10,804 nt of DNA from Flavobacterium sp. (GCA_003449615.1 DMHA01000284.1:1-10804); one strand, 5' to 3'; positions 1-5,999 are shown, counted from the first letter of the stretch. A program made the numbers and translations. The notes: generated by a model not told the origin, from the sequence alone.

Positions 1-126
1 TTGCTTAAAGACTTTTTTTTATTCTTCAATTATACATTTATCTGTAATTTATCAGGAATACTATTAGCTCCTTATTTGCTAAAAAAAATAAACCTCAAAT
101 TACCTGAACATCTTAGGATTTATTAA
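1..126 (+). CDS. C-terminal tail of an unidentified protein (5' partial)
   Basis: Frame 1 is open from the first base to a TAA at 124-126 and would encode the last 41 residues of a protein. The tail starts with a hydrophobic, Phe-rich stretch (KDFFLFFNYTFI), then a Leu/Ala/Pro stretch and a basic end (LLKKINLKLPEHLRIY). This could be the end of a membrane-associated protein, but nothing in it is diagnostic and I do not recognise a family. Codon choice looks like that of the genes further on. A chance open stretch of this length is possible in such AT-rich DNA, so the call is tentative. The inverted repeat that opens the accessory region begins only 4 bases after the stop codon. Confidence 0.35.
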   Translation: MLKDFFLFFNYTFICNLSGILLAPYLLKKINLKLPEHLRIY

Positions 127-129
127 TTA

Positions 130-153
130 ACCAGCTAGTACGAGCATAAGGTA
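130..153 (+). repeat. Left arm of a 24-bp imperfect inverted repeat bounding the lipoprotein gene
   Basis: This stretch matches the reverse complement of 714-737 at 21 of 24 positions; the shared core reads GCTAGT-CGAGCAT-AGGTA. The two arms enclose about 600 bp that contain the 251-739 gene. It starts 4 bases after the stop codon of the upstream tail and is visibly richer in G+C than its flanks. It resembles the end of a mobile cassette or a miniature element, but no transposase is present. Confidence 0.7.
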
Positions 154-160
154 ACACTTG

Positions 161-180
161 TCAGTCTGCAAGCAGGCTGA
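161..180 (+). other. Hairpin in the leader of the lipoprotein gene
   Basis: TCAGTCTG (161-168) pairs with CAGGCTGA (173-180) around the loop CAAG, with one G-T wobble. It is not followed by a T-run, so it is not a terminator. A second, longer-range stem is possible between TTATGG (195-200) and CCATAA (229-234). The 154-240 stretch therefore looks structured. It could be part of a recombination site that folds as single-stranded DNA, or an RNA leader. I see no TAnnTTTG promoter element between 154 and 250. Confidence 0.4.
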
Positions 181-250
181 ATACATATTCGGTATTATGG
201 CTTCGAGGTCCGAGTCATGACACGAGAACCATAACTAAAACAATATTATT

Positions 251-739
251 ATGAAAAAAATATTTCAATATATAATGCTATTATTAATAACAATTACGCT
301 ATATAATTGTAAAGGATTCCCAATGGTTCAGTCAACAAAAGAAATGAAAGAATTAAAAATTAATGAATCTAAATTTGTTGATAAACCTCTGAAATATTTA
401 CTTAAAGAAATAGGAACTCAAATAATAACAGGAGCAGGAAATAATGAAGACCAATTCTTTTTTAGTTTTTGGTTTACAACTTTGGAGCAACGCTCAATGA
501 ATCAAGTAAATTATGATGACAAAGTACTTTTATGTGTTTATGTAAAAGAACCAATTGACTGGGAATGGAAAAAAAGACCCAAAGGAAAAGAACGAAATTG
601 GACAAAAGAGGATGCAAAAAAATATGGTAATCTTATTGTAACGAGAATAAAAGTGATAAATCCACCGCTCAACTTTGTAGGCACGAGCCTGAGGCATCGC
701 GCTAGCCCTCTAATACCTAATGCTCGGACTAGCGGGTGA
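251..739 (+). CDS. Putative lipoprotein of unknown function; C-terminus encoded by a repeat
   Basis: The gene encodes 162 residues. Residues 1-19 form a signal peptide (MKK start, hydrophobic core ILLITITL), and LYNC at 17-20 is a plausible lipobox with C20 as the lipidated residue, so the product is probably membrane-anchored. The rest is a small mixed-charge domain with a Trp-rich segment (PIDWEWKKRPKGKERNW, 101-117). I do not recognise the family. Residues 140-162 (LNFVGTSLRHRASP... to NARTSG) are translated from the 667-716 repeat and the 714-737 inverted-repeat arm, so the ancestral C-terminus probably lay near residue 138 and its stop codon has been replaced. The gene sits between the arms of an inverted repeat, as in a cassette. 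The coding call rests on the good signal peptide; function is unknown. Confidence 0.65.
   Translation: MKKIFQYIMLLLITITLYNCKGFPMVQSTKEMKELKINESKFVDKPLKYLLKEIGTQIITGAGNNEDQFFFSFWFTTLEQRSMNQVNYDDKVLLCVYVKEPIDWEWKKRPKGKERNWTKEDAKKYGNLIVTRIKVINPPLNFVGTSLRHRASPLIPNARTSG
667..716 (+). repeat. 50-bp direct repeat, copy 1
   Basis: It is identical to 1412-1461 at 48 of 50 positions, differing at 701 (G versus A) and 710 (C versus G). It begins GCTCAACTTTGTAGGCACGAG. An imperfect hairpin forms around TGA (CGAGCC/GGC-A-TCG, 684-699). In a wider alternative fold, CGAGCCTGAGGCA pairs with TACCTAATGCTCG (713-725) at 10 of 13 positions. Folding with bulged bases and placement just at the 3' end of a gene recall integron attC sites. 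A canonical pair of RYYYAAC and GTTRRRY boxes is not seen, only GCTCAAC at the left edge. Confidence 0.8.
714..737 (-). repeat. Right arm of the 24-bp inverted repeat
   Basis: Its reverse complement matches 130-153 at 21 of 24 positions. It overlaps the last three bases of direct-repeat copy 1 and covers the final codons of the lipoprotein gene. Within copy 1, CGCTAG (699-704) can also pair with CTAGCG (729-734). The second copy of the direct repeat lacks this arm: sequence after 1461 is unrelated. Confidence 0.7.
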
Positions 740-777
740 TTTTCTTTAAATATAACACATAAAAACGAATTTTTATA

Positions 778-785
778 TACCTTTG
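778..785 (+). promoter_or_regulatory. -7 element (TACCTTTG) of the toxin-antitoxin operon
   Basis: This is a full match to the Bacteroidota -7 consensus TAnnTTTG, 37 bases before the antitoxin ATG. Transcription would start near 792 and give a leader of about 30 nt. No good -33 TTG is seen at the right distance, so the promoter is only half supported. Confidence 0.5.
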
Positions 786-822
786 AAATATGTAAATTTA
801 TCAAAAGACATTTAAAAAAACT

Positions 823-1035
823 ATGCAAACACTACAAATCATTCAAGAAATACAAAGATTGTCTCTTGATGAAAAATTTCAGATAGTCGAAGAAACCATT
901 AAGGCAATCAAACACGAAGAAACCAGCAACCAAATGGATTTGGCAGTAAAACTATTGTATAGCGATTACGCAAACGACAAAGAATTAACCGCTTTTACAG
1001 CATTAGATTTTCAAGATTTTTATGAAGCAAAGTGA
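823..1035 (+). CDS. Antitoxin of a MazF/PemK-type toxin-antitoxin pair
   Basis: The gene encodes a 70-residue acidic protein. Residues 8-28 (IQEIQRLSLDEKFQIVEETIK) form an amphipathic helix of the kind seen in small antitoxins of addiction modules (the 'LPxxEKLxLVE' pattern). The C-terminal half (LLYSDYANDKELTAFTALD, then DFYEAK) matches what I know of small Bacteroidota proteins encoded just upstream of PemK-like toxins and probably wraps the toxin to block its RNA site. It overlaps the toxin gene by 14 bases (1022-1035), so the two are translationally coupled. By analogy the pair would repress its own promoter at about 778. No clear DNA-binding fold (AbrB or ribbon-helix-helix) is evident, so self-repression is inference. 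The pair lies between two copies of a 50-bp repeat, like a cassette. Confidence 0.8.
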   Translation: MQTLQIIQEIQRLSLDEKFQIVEETIKAIKHEETSNQMDLAVKLLYSDYANDKELTAFTALDFQDFYEAK

Positions 1036-1363
1036 AATTTGGTTAGTTGACCTTGACCCAACAAAAGGAGCAGAAATACAAAAGAAAAGACCTGCTATTA
1101 TTGTAAACGATGACCGTTTAGGAAAGTTACCATTAAAAATAATTGTTCCCATAACCGACTGGAAAGACCATTACCAAGTTGCACCTTGGATGGTAAAAAT
1201 TGAACCCAACAAAACCAACGGTTTAAGCAAAGATTCCTCTGCCGATTGTTTTCAGGTACGGTCGCTCTCGCAAGAACGATTGAGCAAAAAACTTGGAACT
1301 ATTGACAAGGCAACGCTTCAAGACATTAAAGAAGCACTCAAAAAAGTGTTTGATATGTATTAA
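1022..1363 (+). CDS. MazF/PemK-family endoribonuclease toxin
   Basis: The gene encodes 113 residues, the normal length for the PemK/MazF family, whose members are sequence-specific RNases that cut mRNA when freed from the antitoxin. The family hallmarks are all visible: the N-terminal strand and loop EIWLVDLDPTKGAEIQKKRPAIIV (5-28) with the conserved D-P-x-x-G-x-E pattern and K-R-P; a central IVPIT (41-45); and N-G-L-S-K-D-S-x-A-D-C-F-Q-V-R-S (66-81) with the acidic and Arg residues used for RNA binding and cleavage. All expected residues are present, so the toxin is probably active. The ATG overlaps the antitoxin's last codons. A strong terminator follows 4 bases after the stop codon, closing a self-contained two-gene unit. 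Whether this is MazF or another PemK subgroup cannot be told from sequence alone. Confidence 0.92.
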   Translation: MKQSEIWLVDLDPTKGAEIQKKRPAIIVNDDRLGKLPLKIIVPITDWKDHYQVAPWMVKIEPNKTNGLSKDSSADCFQVRSLSQERLSKKLGTIDKATLQDIKEALKKVFDMY

Positions 1364-1394
1364 AAAACCTCGCAAATCCTGCGAGGTTTTTTTT
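1362..1394 (+). terminator. Rho-independent terminator of the toxin-antitoxin operon
   Basis: CCTCGCA (1368-1374) pairs with TGCGAGG (1380-1386) around the loop AATCC and is followed by eight T (1387-1394). The stem starts 4 bases after the toxin stop codon. Confidence 0.9.
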
Positions 1395-1411
1395 ATGGCT
1401 TTGATTTATTT

Positions 1412-1461
1412 GCTCAACTTTGTAGGCACGAGCCTGAGGCATCGCACTAGCCCTGTAATAC
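1412..1461 (+). repeat. 50-bp direct repeat, copy 2
   Basis: This is the second copy of the 667-716 repeat, 745 bp downstream in the same orientation. It lies just after the terminator of the toxin-antitoxin pair. Similarity ends abruptly after ...TAATAC; what follows (TGTCTCGTCCTAAAA) differs from copy 1. Read in the corresponding frame it would encode the same peptide (LNFVGTSLRHRTSPVI) as the end of the lipoprotein gene. Confidence 0.8.
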
Positions 1462-1571
1462 TGTCTCGTCCTAAAAATTACAAAAGCCTTGGATATTGAT
1501 TTGATTGATTTATTTAAGTTCTAGCTTAGTTTTTTTTTTGATTATTTTTACCAAAAATAGGTATCCATTTT

Positions 1572-2174
1572 ATGCAAGAAGCCATTCAGTACCTTTCCCA
1601 AAAAGAGCCCATTTTCAATCGTATCATTGAAAAGTACGGTTTGCCAATACTTCCCAAACGACCACAAGGATTTGAAACCTTAGTGTTGTTAATTCTCGAA
1701 CAGCAAGTTTCTATCGATTCGGCAAAAGCCACTTTTTTAAAATTAAAAACCAAACACATCAATTTTAACCCAGAATCGCTTCTTTCTTTTTCGGATGAAG
1801 ACTTTCGAAACATTGGCGTTAGCCGACAAAAAATGTCTTACATAAAGGCTTTGTCTCATTCGATTATCAATAATCACATTGATTTAGAAAGTCTGGCAAC
1901 TAAATCGGCTGAGCAAGTTCGAGAGGAATTAATCAAAATCAAAGGCATTGGTAATTGGACAATTGATATTTATTTGATGTTTTCGCTTCAAGCGCCAGAC
2001 ATCATTCCGCTTGGTGATATTGCTGTAATAAACACCATCAAAGAGTTACTCGATATTCACGACAAACAAGAAATGGAAAATTATGTGTCAAAATGGAGTC
2101 CACACAAATCTGTAGCGACTTACCTTTTGTGGCATTATTATTTGAGAAAAAGAAATAGGAAAGTGGTTTATTGA
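1572..2174 (+). CDS. AlkA-like DNA-3-methyladenine glycosylase (HhH-GPD family)
   Basis: The gene encodes 200 residues. It is a monofunctional base-excision-repair glycosylase that removes alkylated purines such as 3-methyladenine from DNA and leaves an abasic site. The HhH-GPD core is clear: LEQQVS (42-47), the typical helix at the start of the core; the helix-hairpin-helix KIKGIGNWT (122-130), which grips the DNA backbone; and the following PLGD (146-149), whose D149 is the expected catalytic aspartate. WSPHKSVATYLLW (175-187) matches the conserved C-terminal W-x-P-x-[RK]-S-x-A helix. It lacks the N-terminal domain of E. coli AlkA (282 residues) and is closer in size to compact bacterial and yeast Mag-type enzymes. 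It stands alone after the repeat region; no convincing TAnnTTTG promoter is seen. The upstream 1462-1571 stretch holds only a T10 run (1530-1539). Confidence 0.88.
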   Translation: MQEAIQYLSQKEPIFNRIIEKYGLPILPKRPQGFETLVLLILEQQVSIDSAKATFLKLKTKHINFNPESLLSFSDEDFRNIGVSRQKMSYIKALSHSIINNHIDLESLATKSAEQVREELIKIKGIGNWTIDIYLMFSLQAPDIIPLGDIAVINTIKELLDIHDKQEMENYVSKWSPHKSVATYLLWHYYLRKRNRKVVY

Positions 2175-2217
2175 AAGGTAATTTAAACGCTGAAATAGGC
2201 TATTTATCGATTTTATG

Positions 2218-2247
2218 TTGTAGAAGTTTATGGTTTGCTTACTTTTG
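2218..2247 (+). promoter_or_regulatory. Promoter of ppa (-33 TTG, -7 TACTTTTG)
   Basis: TTG at 2218-2220 lies 19 bases before TACTTTTG (2240-2247), a full match to the Bacteroidota TAnnTTTG element. Transcription would start near 2254. This is downstream of the in-frame ATG at 2235 and upstream of the ATG at 2274, and so supports the later start of ppa. Confidence 0.65.
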
Positions 2248-2273
2248 CGACAATAAAAAATGTAAAAAATAAA

Positions 2274-2801
2274 ATGGCTAGAGAAAAATACAAAACTTTT
2301 GATGTACTCATTGAGATTCCAAGAGGAAGTAGAAACAAGTATGAATATGATTTCAAATTGAAGAGAATACGTTTCGATAGAATGTTGTTTTCTTCGATGA
2401 TGTATCCTGCAGATTATGGATTTATGCCTCAAACATTAGCATTAGATGGAGACCCACTCGATGTTTTGGTTCTAATTAATGAGCCTACTTTTCCAGGTTG
2501 TGTGATGGAAGTGAAACCAATAGGGGTTTTCCACATGGCTGATGATAAAGGCCCAGACGAAAAAATAATTTGTGTGCCCGTTTCCGATCCTATATGGAAT
2601 TCCTTGACCGATTTGGCCGACATAAATCCACATTTACTTAAAGAAATCGAACATTTCTTTCAAGTTTATAAAGATCTTGAACACAAAGTGGTTGACGTGG
2701 AAGGCTGGGGCGACCTTAATCAAGCTTTAGCAATTATTGATGAATGTACCGAACGATTTAATAATATTGAGAATAAACCAGCCGATTTATTTAAGATTTA
2801 G
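2274..2801 (+). CDS. ppa: Soluble family I inorganic pyrophosphatase
   Basis: The gene encodes 175 residues, exactly the usual size of bacterial family I pyrophosphatases. The enzyme hydrolyses PPi to two phosphates in the cytoplasm with Mg2+ and pulls biosynthetic reactions forward. Visible motifs are IEIPRGSRNKYEYD near the N-terminus (substrate-binding Lys, Arg and Glu), YPADYGFMPQT, and the signature DGDPLDV, whose aspartates bind the metal ions. DDKGPDEKIICVPVSDP follows, carrying further metal and phosphate ligands. I chose the ATG at 2274, not 2235, because MAREKYKTFDV... fits the family start and the likely transcription start (about 2254) falls between the two. A strong terminator separates it from the membrane-bound pyrophosphatase gene, which has its own promoter, so the two may be regulated separately even though they act on the same substrate. 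Confidence 0.96.
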   Translation: MAREKYKTFDVLIEIPRGSRNKYEYDFKLKRIRFDRMLFSSMMYPADYGFMPQTLALDGDPLDVLVLINEPTFPGCVMEVKPIGVFHMADDKGPDEKIICVPVSDPIWNSLTDLADINPHLLKEIEHFFQVYKDLEHKVVDVEGWGDLNQALAIIDECTERFNNIENKPADLFKI

Positions 2802-2828
2802 TAAATTTAAACATATTTTTTTGCTATA

Positions 2829-2862
2829 AAGCAATATTCATTCATTTGAATATTGCTTTTTT
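2829..2862 (+). terminator. Rho-independent terminator of ppa
   Basis: AAGCAATATTCA (2829-2840) pairs perfectly over 12 bp with TGAATATTGCTT (2847-2858) around the loop TTCATT, followed by a T-run to 2862. It lies 27 bases after the ppa stop codon. Its right arm also contains the -33 TTG of the next promoter. Confidence 0.85.
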
Positions 2863-2883
2863 AGTTTCATTATAGTACGTTTG
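2853..2883 (+). promoter_or_regulatory. Promoter of hppA (-33 TTG, -7 TACGTTTG)
   Basis: TTG (2853-2855), 20 bases, then TACGTTTG (2876-2883), a full match to TAnnTTTG. The predicted transcription start is near 2890, giving a leader of about 45 nt before the ATG at 2936. The -33 box is embedded in the ppa terminator. Confidence 0.7.
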
Positions 2884-2935
2884 CAATCAAAATTTAGTGA
2901 TTTATTAACATGGGATTTATAAAAAATTAATATTT

Positions 2936-5500
2936 ATGAACACAATTATGATTTATGTGCCAATAATACTGGCATTAGTAGGATTATTTTTTATGGCTAT
3001 AAAAAGAGCTTGGGTACTAAAACAAGATGCTGGAGATGGTAAAATGAAAGAAATTTCAGAATACATACACGAAGGTGCTTTGGCTTTTCTAAACGCTGAG
3101 TACCGATTAATGACCGTTTTTGTTATTGTAGCCAGTGTTGTTTTGGCAGGACTTACTTTTTTACCAGGAAATTCATCACATTTATTAATTGTAGTTGCTT
3201 TTGTTTTTGGCGCTATTTTCTCGGCTTTGGCTGGGAATTTGGGAATGAAAATAGCAACAAAAACTAATGTTAGAACCACACAAGCCGCTCGAACTAGTTT
3301 GCCACAAGCATTAAAAGTGTCTTTTGGTGGCGGCACCGTAATGGGATTAGGCGTTGCAGGTTTAGCGGTTTTAGGGCTAACAGGATTCTTCATCATACTA
3401 TATTATTATTTTATGAATGGTGTTTGGACATCGTCTGAACAAATGACTATCGTACTCGAAACATTAGCTGGTTTCTCGCTTGGTGCGGAATCTATTGCAT
3501 TATTTGCCCGTGTTGGTGGCGGAATTTACACCAAAGCCGCCGATGTTGGCGCTGATTTAGTAGGTAAAGTAGAAGCTGGAATTCCAGAAGACGATCCACG
3601 AAATCCTGCTACAATTGCTGATAATGTGGGTGATAATGTGGGTGACGTTGCTGGAATGGGTGCCGATTTATTCGGGTCTTATGTAGCAACAGTTCTTGCA
3701 ACAATGGTTCTTGGAAATTATGTGATCAAAGATATGGGTGGCAACATTCAAGATGTTTTTGGTGGTATTGGCCCTATTTTGTTGCCAATGGCAATTGCAG
3801 GTTTTGGAATTGTTGCTTCAATCATTGGAACAATGATAGTAAAAATCTCTGACGATAATGCAAAAGAAGCCCAAGTACAACGCGCCTTAAATATTGGAAA
3901 CTGGATTTCGATTGCTTTGACAGCGATTGCTTGTTTTGTTTTAATAAAATATATGTTGCCAGAAACCATGAAAATGAATTTCTTTGGCGAAGGCCTAAAA
4001 GAAATTTCTTCGCTTAGAGTTTTCTATGCTTCTATGGTTGGATTAGTAGTAGGAGCAATCATCTCCTCGGTTACCGAATATTACACAGGTTTAGGAACAA
4101 AACCAGTTTTGGCGATTGTTGCCAAATCTTCGACAGGAGCTGGAACCAATATTATTGCAGGTTTATCAACCGGAATGATTTCTACTTTCCCAAAAGTAAT
4201 TGTGTTGGCTGCAGCGATTTGGATTTCCTATTCTTTTGCAGGTTTCTACGGTGTGGCATTGGCTGCATCAGCTATGATGGCAACAACAGCAATGCAATTG
4301 GCCATCGATGCTTTTGGACCAATATCCGACAACGCAGGTGGAATTGCAGAAATGAGTGAACTGCCAAAAGAAGTTCGTACGAGAACCGATATTTTAGACT
4401 CTGTTGGAAACACCACTGCCGCAACTGGAAAAGGATTCGCCATCGCTTCGGCTGCAATGACTTCATTAGGATTATTTGCTGCTTATGTCACTTTCACAGG
4501 AATCGACGGAATCAATATTTTTAAAGCGCCAGTTTTATCTATGTTGTTTGTGGGAGCAATGATACCAGTAGTTTTCTCGGCTTTAGTGATGAATTCTGTG
4601 GGAAAAGCTGCGATGGATATGGTGCAGGAAGTGCGTCGTCAGTTCCGAGAAATCCCAGGAATTATGGAAGGAACTGGAAAACCTGAATATGCAAAATGTG
4701 TTGATATTTCTACCAAAGCGGCTTTGCAAGAAATGTTATTACCCGGAATTTTGACAATTGGTTTTCCTATCGGAATAGTTTTGATTGGTAAACTCGTTTA
4801 TTTTGGCGATACTGGTGCCAATTCTATGGTAGCAGAAATGCTAGGGGGTTATATGGCTGGAGTTACCGTTTCGGGTGTGGTTTGGGCTATTTTTCAAAAC
4901 AATGCGGGTGGCGCTTGGGACAATGCCAAAAAATCTTTTGAAGCTGGAGTTTTAGTCGATGGATTAATGAGTTTCAAAGGTTCGGATGCGCACAAAGCTG
5001 CCGTTACTGGCGATACTGTTGGAGATCCTTTCAAAGATACTTCTGGACCTTCAATGAATATTTTGATTAAATTGACTTGCTTGATTGGATTGGTGATTGC
5101 ACCCATTTTAGGAAATGGAAGCGCTTCTGAAAACAAGATGATGAACTGCACTATAGAAATGAAAGCAGGAACAATGATGGGCAACTGCGACATGTCAAAA
5201 TGTGCCACAATGACTAAAGATGAATGTGCTAAAATGTGTGACGAAAATGGTTGTTCTCCAGAGCAAAAAGAAATGTGTATGTCACATTATGATGCCAATG
5301 GAAAATTTGTTGCACCAACAGATGCAAAAGGCTGTTGTACCGAAAAATCAAATGCAGACAAAAAAATTAAAGTTGAAATGACTAATGAAAACGGAAAAGC
5401 AAAAGCTACTGTTACCACCACCGAAAATGGAACTGAAAACGTTCAGGTTTTTGAAGGATCATTAGAAGAAGTTAAGGCTAAAGTGGAAGCTTTGAAATAG
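2936..5500 (+). CDS. hppA: Membrane-integral ion-pumping pyrophosphatase with a Cys/Met-rich C-terminal extension
   Basis: The gene encodes 854 residues. The protein couples PPi hydrolysis to H+ or Na+ export across the inner membrane. Residues 1 to about 725 are the usual 16-helix pump. The active site is complete: [12 protein letters not shown] (200-211), [13 protein letters not shown] (218-230), NVGDNVGD (230-237), DNAGGIAEM (465-473), [12 protein letters not shown] (655-666), [21 protein letters not shown] (681-701). [10 protein letters not shown] (491-500) has Ala and Gly where K+-independent pumps have Lys and Thr, which marks a K+-dependent enzyme. The TM6 segment [11 protein letters not shown] (242-252) has neither glutamate used by other subtypes, while GAESIALF (183-190) in TM5 has E185 where Ser is common. 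This fits the flavobacterial type, which as I recall pumps H+. Residues 730-854 are an unusual tail with nine cysteines (738-801) and many methionines, then a Lys/Glu/Thr-rich end. Confidence 0.96.
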   Translation: MNTIMIYVPIILALVGLFFMAIKRAWVLKQDAGDGKMKEISEYIHEGALAFLNAEYRLMTVFVIVASVVLAGLTFLPGNSSHLLIVVAFVFGAIFSALAGNLGMKIATKTNVRTTQAARTSLPQALKVSFGGGTVMGLGVAGLAVLGLTGFFIILYYYFMNGVWTSSEQMTIVLETLAGFSLGAESIALFARVGGGIYTKAADVGADLVGKVEAGIPEDDPRNPATIADNVGDNVGDVAGMGADLFGSYVATVLATMVLGNYVIKDMGGNIQDVFGGIGPILLPMAIAGFGIVASIIGTMIVKISDDNAKEAQVQRALNIGNWISIALTAIACFVLIKYMLPETMKMNFFGEGLKEISSLRVFYASMVGLVVGAIISSVTEYYTGLGTKPVLAIVAKSSTGAGTNIIAGLSTGMISTFPKVIVLAAAIWISYSFAGFYGVALAASAMMATTAMQLAIDAFGPISDNAGGIAEMSELPKEVRTRTDILDSVGNTTAATGKGFAIASAAMTSLGLFAAYVTFTGIDGINIFKAPVLSMLFVGAMIPVVFSALVMNSVGKAAMDMVQEVRRQFREIPGIMEGTGKPEYAKCVDISTKAALQEMLLPGILTIGFPIGIVLIGKLVYFGDTGANSMVAEMLGGYMAGVTVSGVVWAIFQNNAGGAWDNAKKSFEAGVLVDGLMSFKGSDAHKAAVTGDTVGDPFKDTSGPSMNILIKLTCLIGLVIAPILGNGSASENKMMNCTIEMKAGTMMGNCDMSKCATMTKDECAKMCDENGCSPEQKEMCMSHYDANGKFVAPTDAKGCCTEKSNADKKIKVEMTNENGKAKATVTTTENGTENVQVFEGSLEEVKAKVEALK

Positions 5501-5524
5501 TACTTATAGTTTTTACTTTACACA

Positions 5525-5555
5525 AAAAATGTCCCGAAAATTTCGGGACATTTTT
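5525..5555. terminator. Bidirectional terminator between hppA and the minus-strand remnant genes
   Basis: AAAAATGTCCCG (5525-5536) pairs with CGGGACATTTTT (5544-5555) around AAAATTT. The A-run on the left and T-run on the right let it work on both strands. It lies 24 bases after the hppA stop codon and 19 bases beyond the end of the minus-strand HigA-like fragment. Confidence 0.9.
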
Positions 5556-5574
5556 GTTTAAAAAGTTTAGACTA

Positions 5575-5712
5575 CTATTGTTCCAAAGCATATTCTTTGA
5601 TTAAAGTTGAAGCTGGAATGTGTAATTTTTCAGTAAGCAAGCGAATTTGTCTAATTGTTAAGGTTCTTTTGCGTTTGAAAATTTCAGTTACTCTAGAAAA
5701 CCTGTATAGGAC
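5575..5712 (-). pseudogene. C-terminal fragment of a HigA-like (XRE) antitoxin
   Basis: On the minus strand, about 45 codons run from just after an in-frame stop (5713-5715) to TAG at 5575-5577. The peptide includes SRVTEIFKRKRTLTIRQI, then RLLTEKLHIPASTLIKEYALEQ. This is the end of the helix-turn-helix domain of HigA-type antitoxins, where the pattern S-x-V-[TS]-E-I-x-x-[GK]-K-R-x-L-[TS]-x-x-x-I-R-x-L, then L-x-I-P-A-x-x-L-I, is typical. The N-terminal half of that domain and the cognate HigB toxin are not found upstream, so this is a remnant. It lies downstream of hicBA in the same direction. The match is from memory of the family and the piece is short, but the agreement is continuous. Confidence 0.65.
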
Positions 5713-5762
5713 TTATTCCTGTTTTTTTATAAGAATATACAGCTTATCCTTAAACTGTGTAT

Positions 5763-5995
5763 TTAGTTTTCCTCTATCCAGTTATAAAGATATTCAAGAG
5801 AGAATCCCATAGTATTGAGATTGGTTTTCAAATGCAAAGCAGGAATTTCTTTGTCTTTTTCTCGGTGTGTAATGGGTCTGAAACAATTAGGACATTTTAA
5901 TGGTAATGTGAGGCTTTTGTTCGCTGGTATTCGCAACCATGAGCTAATAAAAAAGCTACCCAGTCTTTCGTTTTTATAGGCCGATTGTTTCCCAT
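5763..5995 (-). pseudogene. hicA: Frameshifted HicA-family toxin gene
   Basis: The minus-strand reading starts at ATG 5995-5993 (MGNNRPIKTKDWVAFLLAHG...) and reaches ...YQRTKASHYH before a TAA at 5899-5897. One frame over, the protein continues without a gap as KCPNCFRPITHREKDKEIPA... to LEYLYNWIEEN and TAA at 5765-5763. Joined, this is about 77 residues, the normal size for a HicA mRNA interferase: RTKASHYH carries the conserved catalytic His, and KDKEIPALHLKTNLNTMG is the usual second half (K-x-x-[DE]-I-P-x-x-x-L-x-x-x-L). A single base is missing near 5897-5900, within the run TTAAAATG as read on the minus strand. The KCPNC pair of cysteines is an extra seen in some relatives. The start is 4 bases after the hicB stop codon, so the two form a hicBA operon with a probably dead toxin. 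Confidence 0.8.
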
Positions 5996-5999
5996 ATTG

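Noticed and set aside
538..828. Minus-strand frame of 96 codons opposite the lipoprotein gene
   Set aside because: It lies antisense to a gene with a convincing signal peptide and across the repeat; its composition is not protein-like and it has no promoter.
667..1461. CRISPR array reading of the 50-bp repeats
   Set aside because: There are only two copies, 745 bp apart, with genes between them.
1461..1476. TGTCTCGTCCTAAAA-like stretch after repeat copy 2, reminiscent of an insertion sequence end
   Set aside because: No matching opposite end and no transposase fragment is seen nearby; the resemblance is from memory only.
1293..1499. Open frame of 68 codons across the toxin end, terminator and repeat copy 2
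   Set aside because: It overlaps the toxin gene out of frame and reads through a strong terminator. Its only resemblance is the repeat-derived peptide.
1530..1539. T10 run upstream of the glycosylase gene as a terminator
   Set aside because: No stem precedes it. The preceding toxin unit already has a complete terminator.
2235..2273. Upstream in-frame ATG giving ppa 13 extra residues
   Set aside because: The -7 promoter box overlaps this stretch, so the ATG would precede the transcript start; the family normally starts at MAREKY-like sequence.
5597..5812. Plus-strand frame of 71 codons after hppA
   Set aside because: It is antisense to the HigA-like fragment and the end of hicA, both of which give family-like protein on the minus strand.
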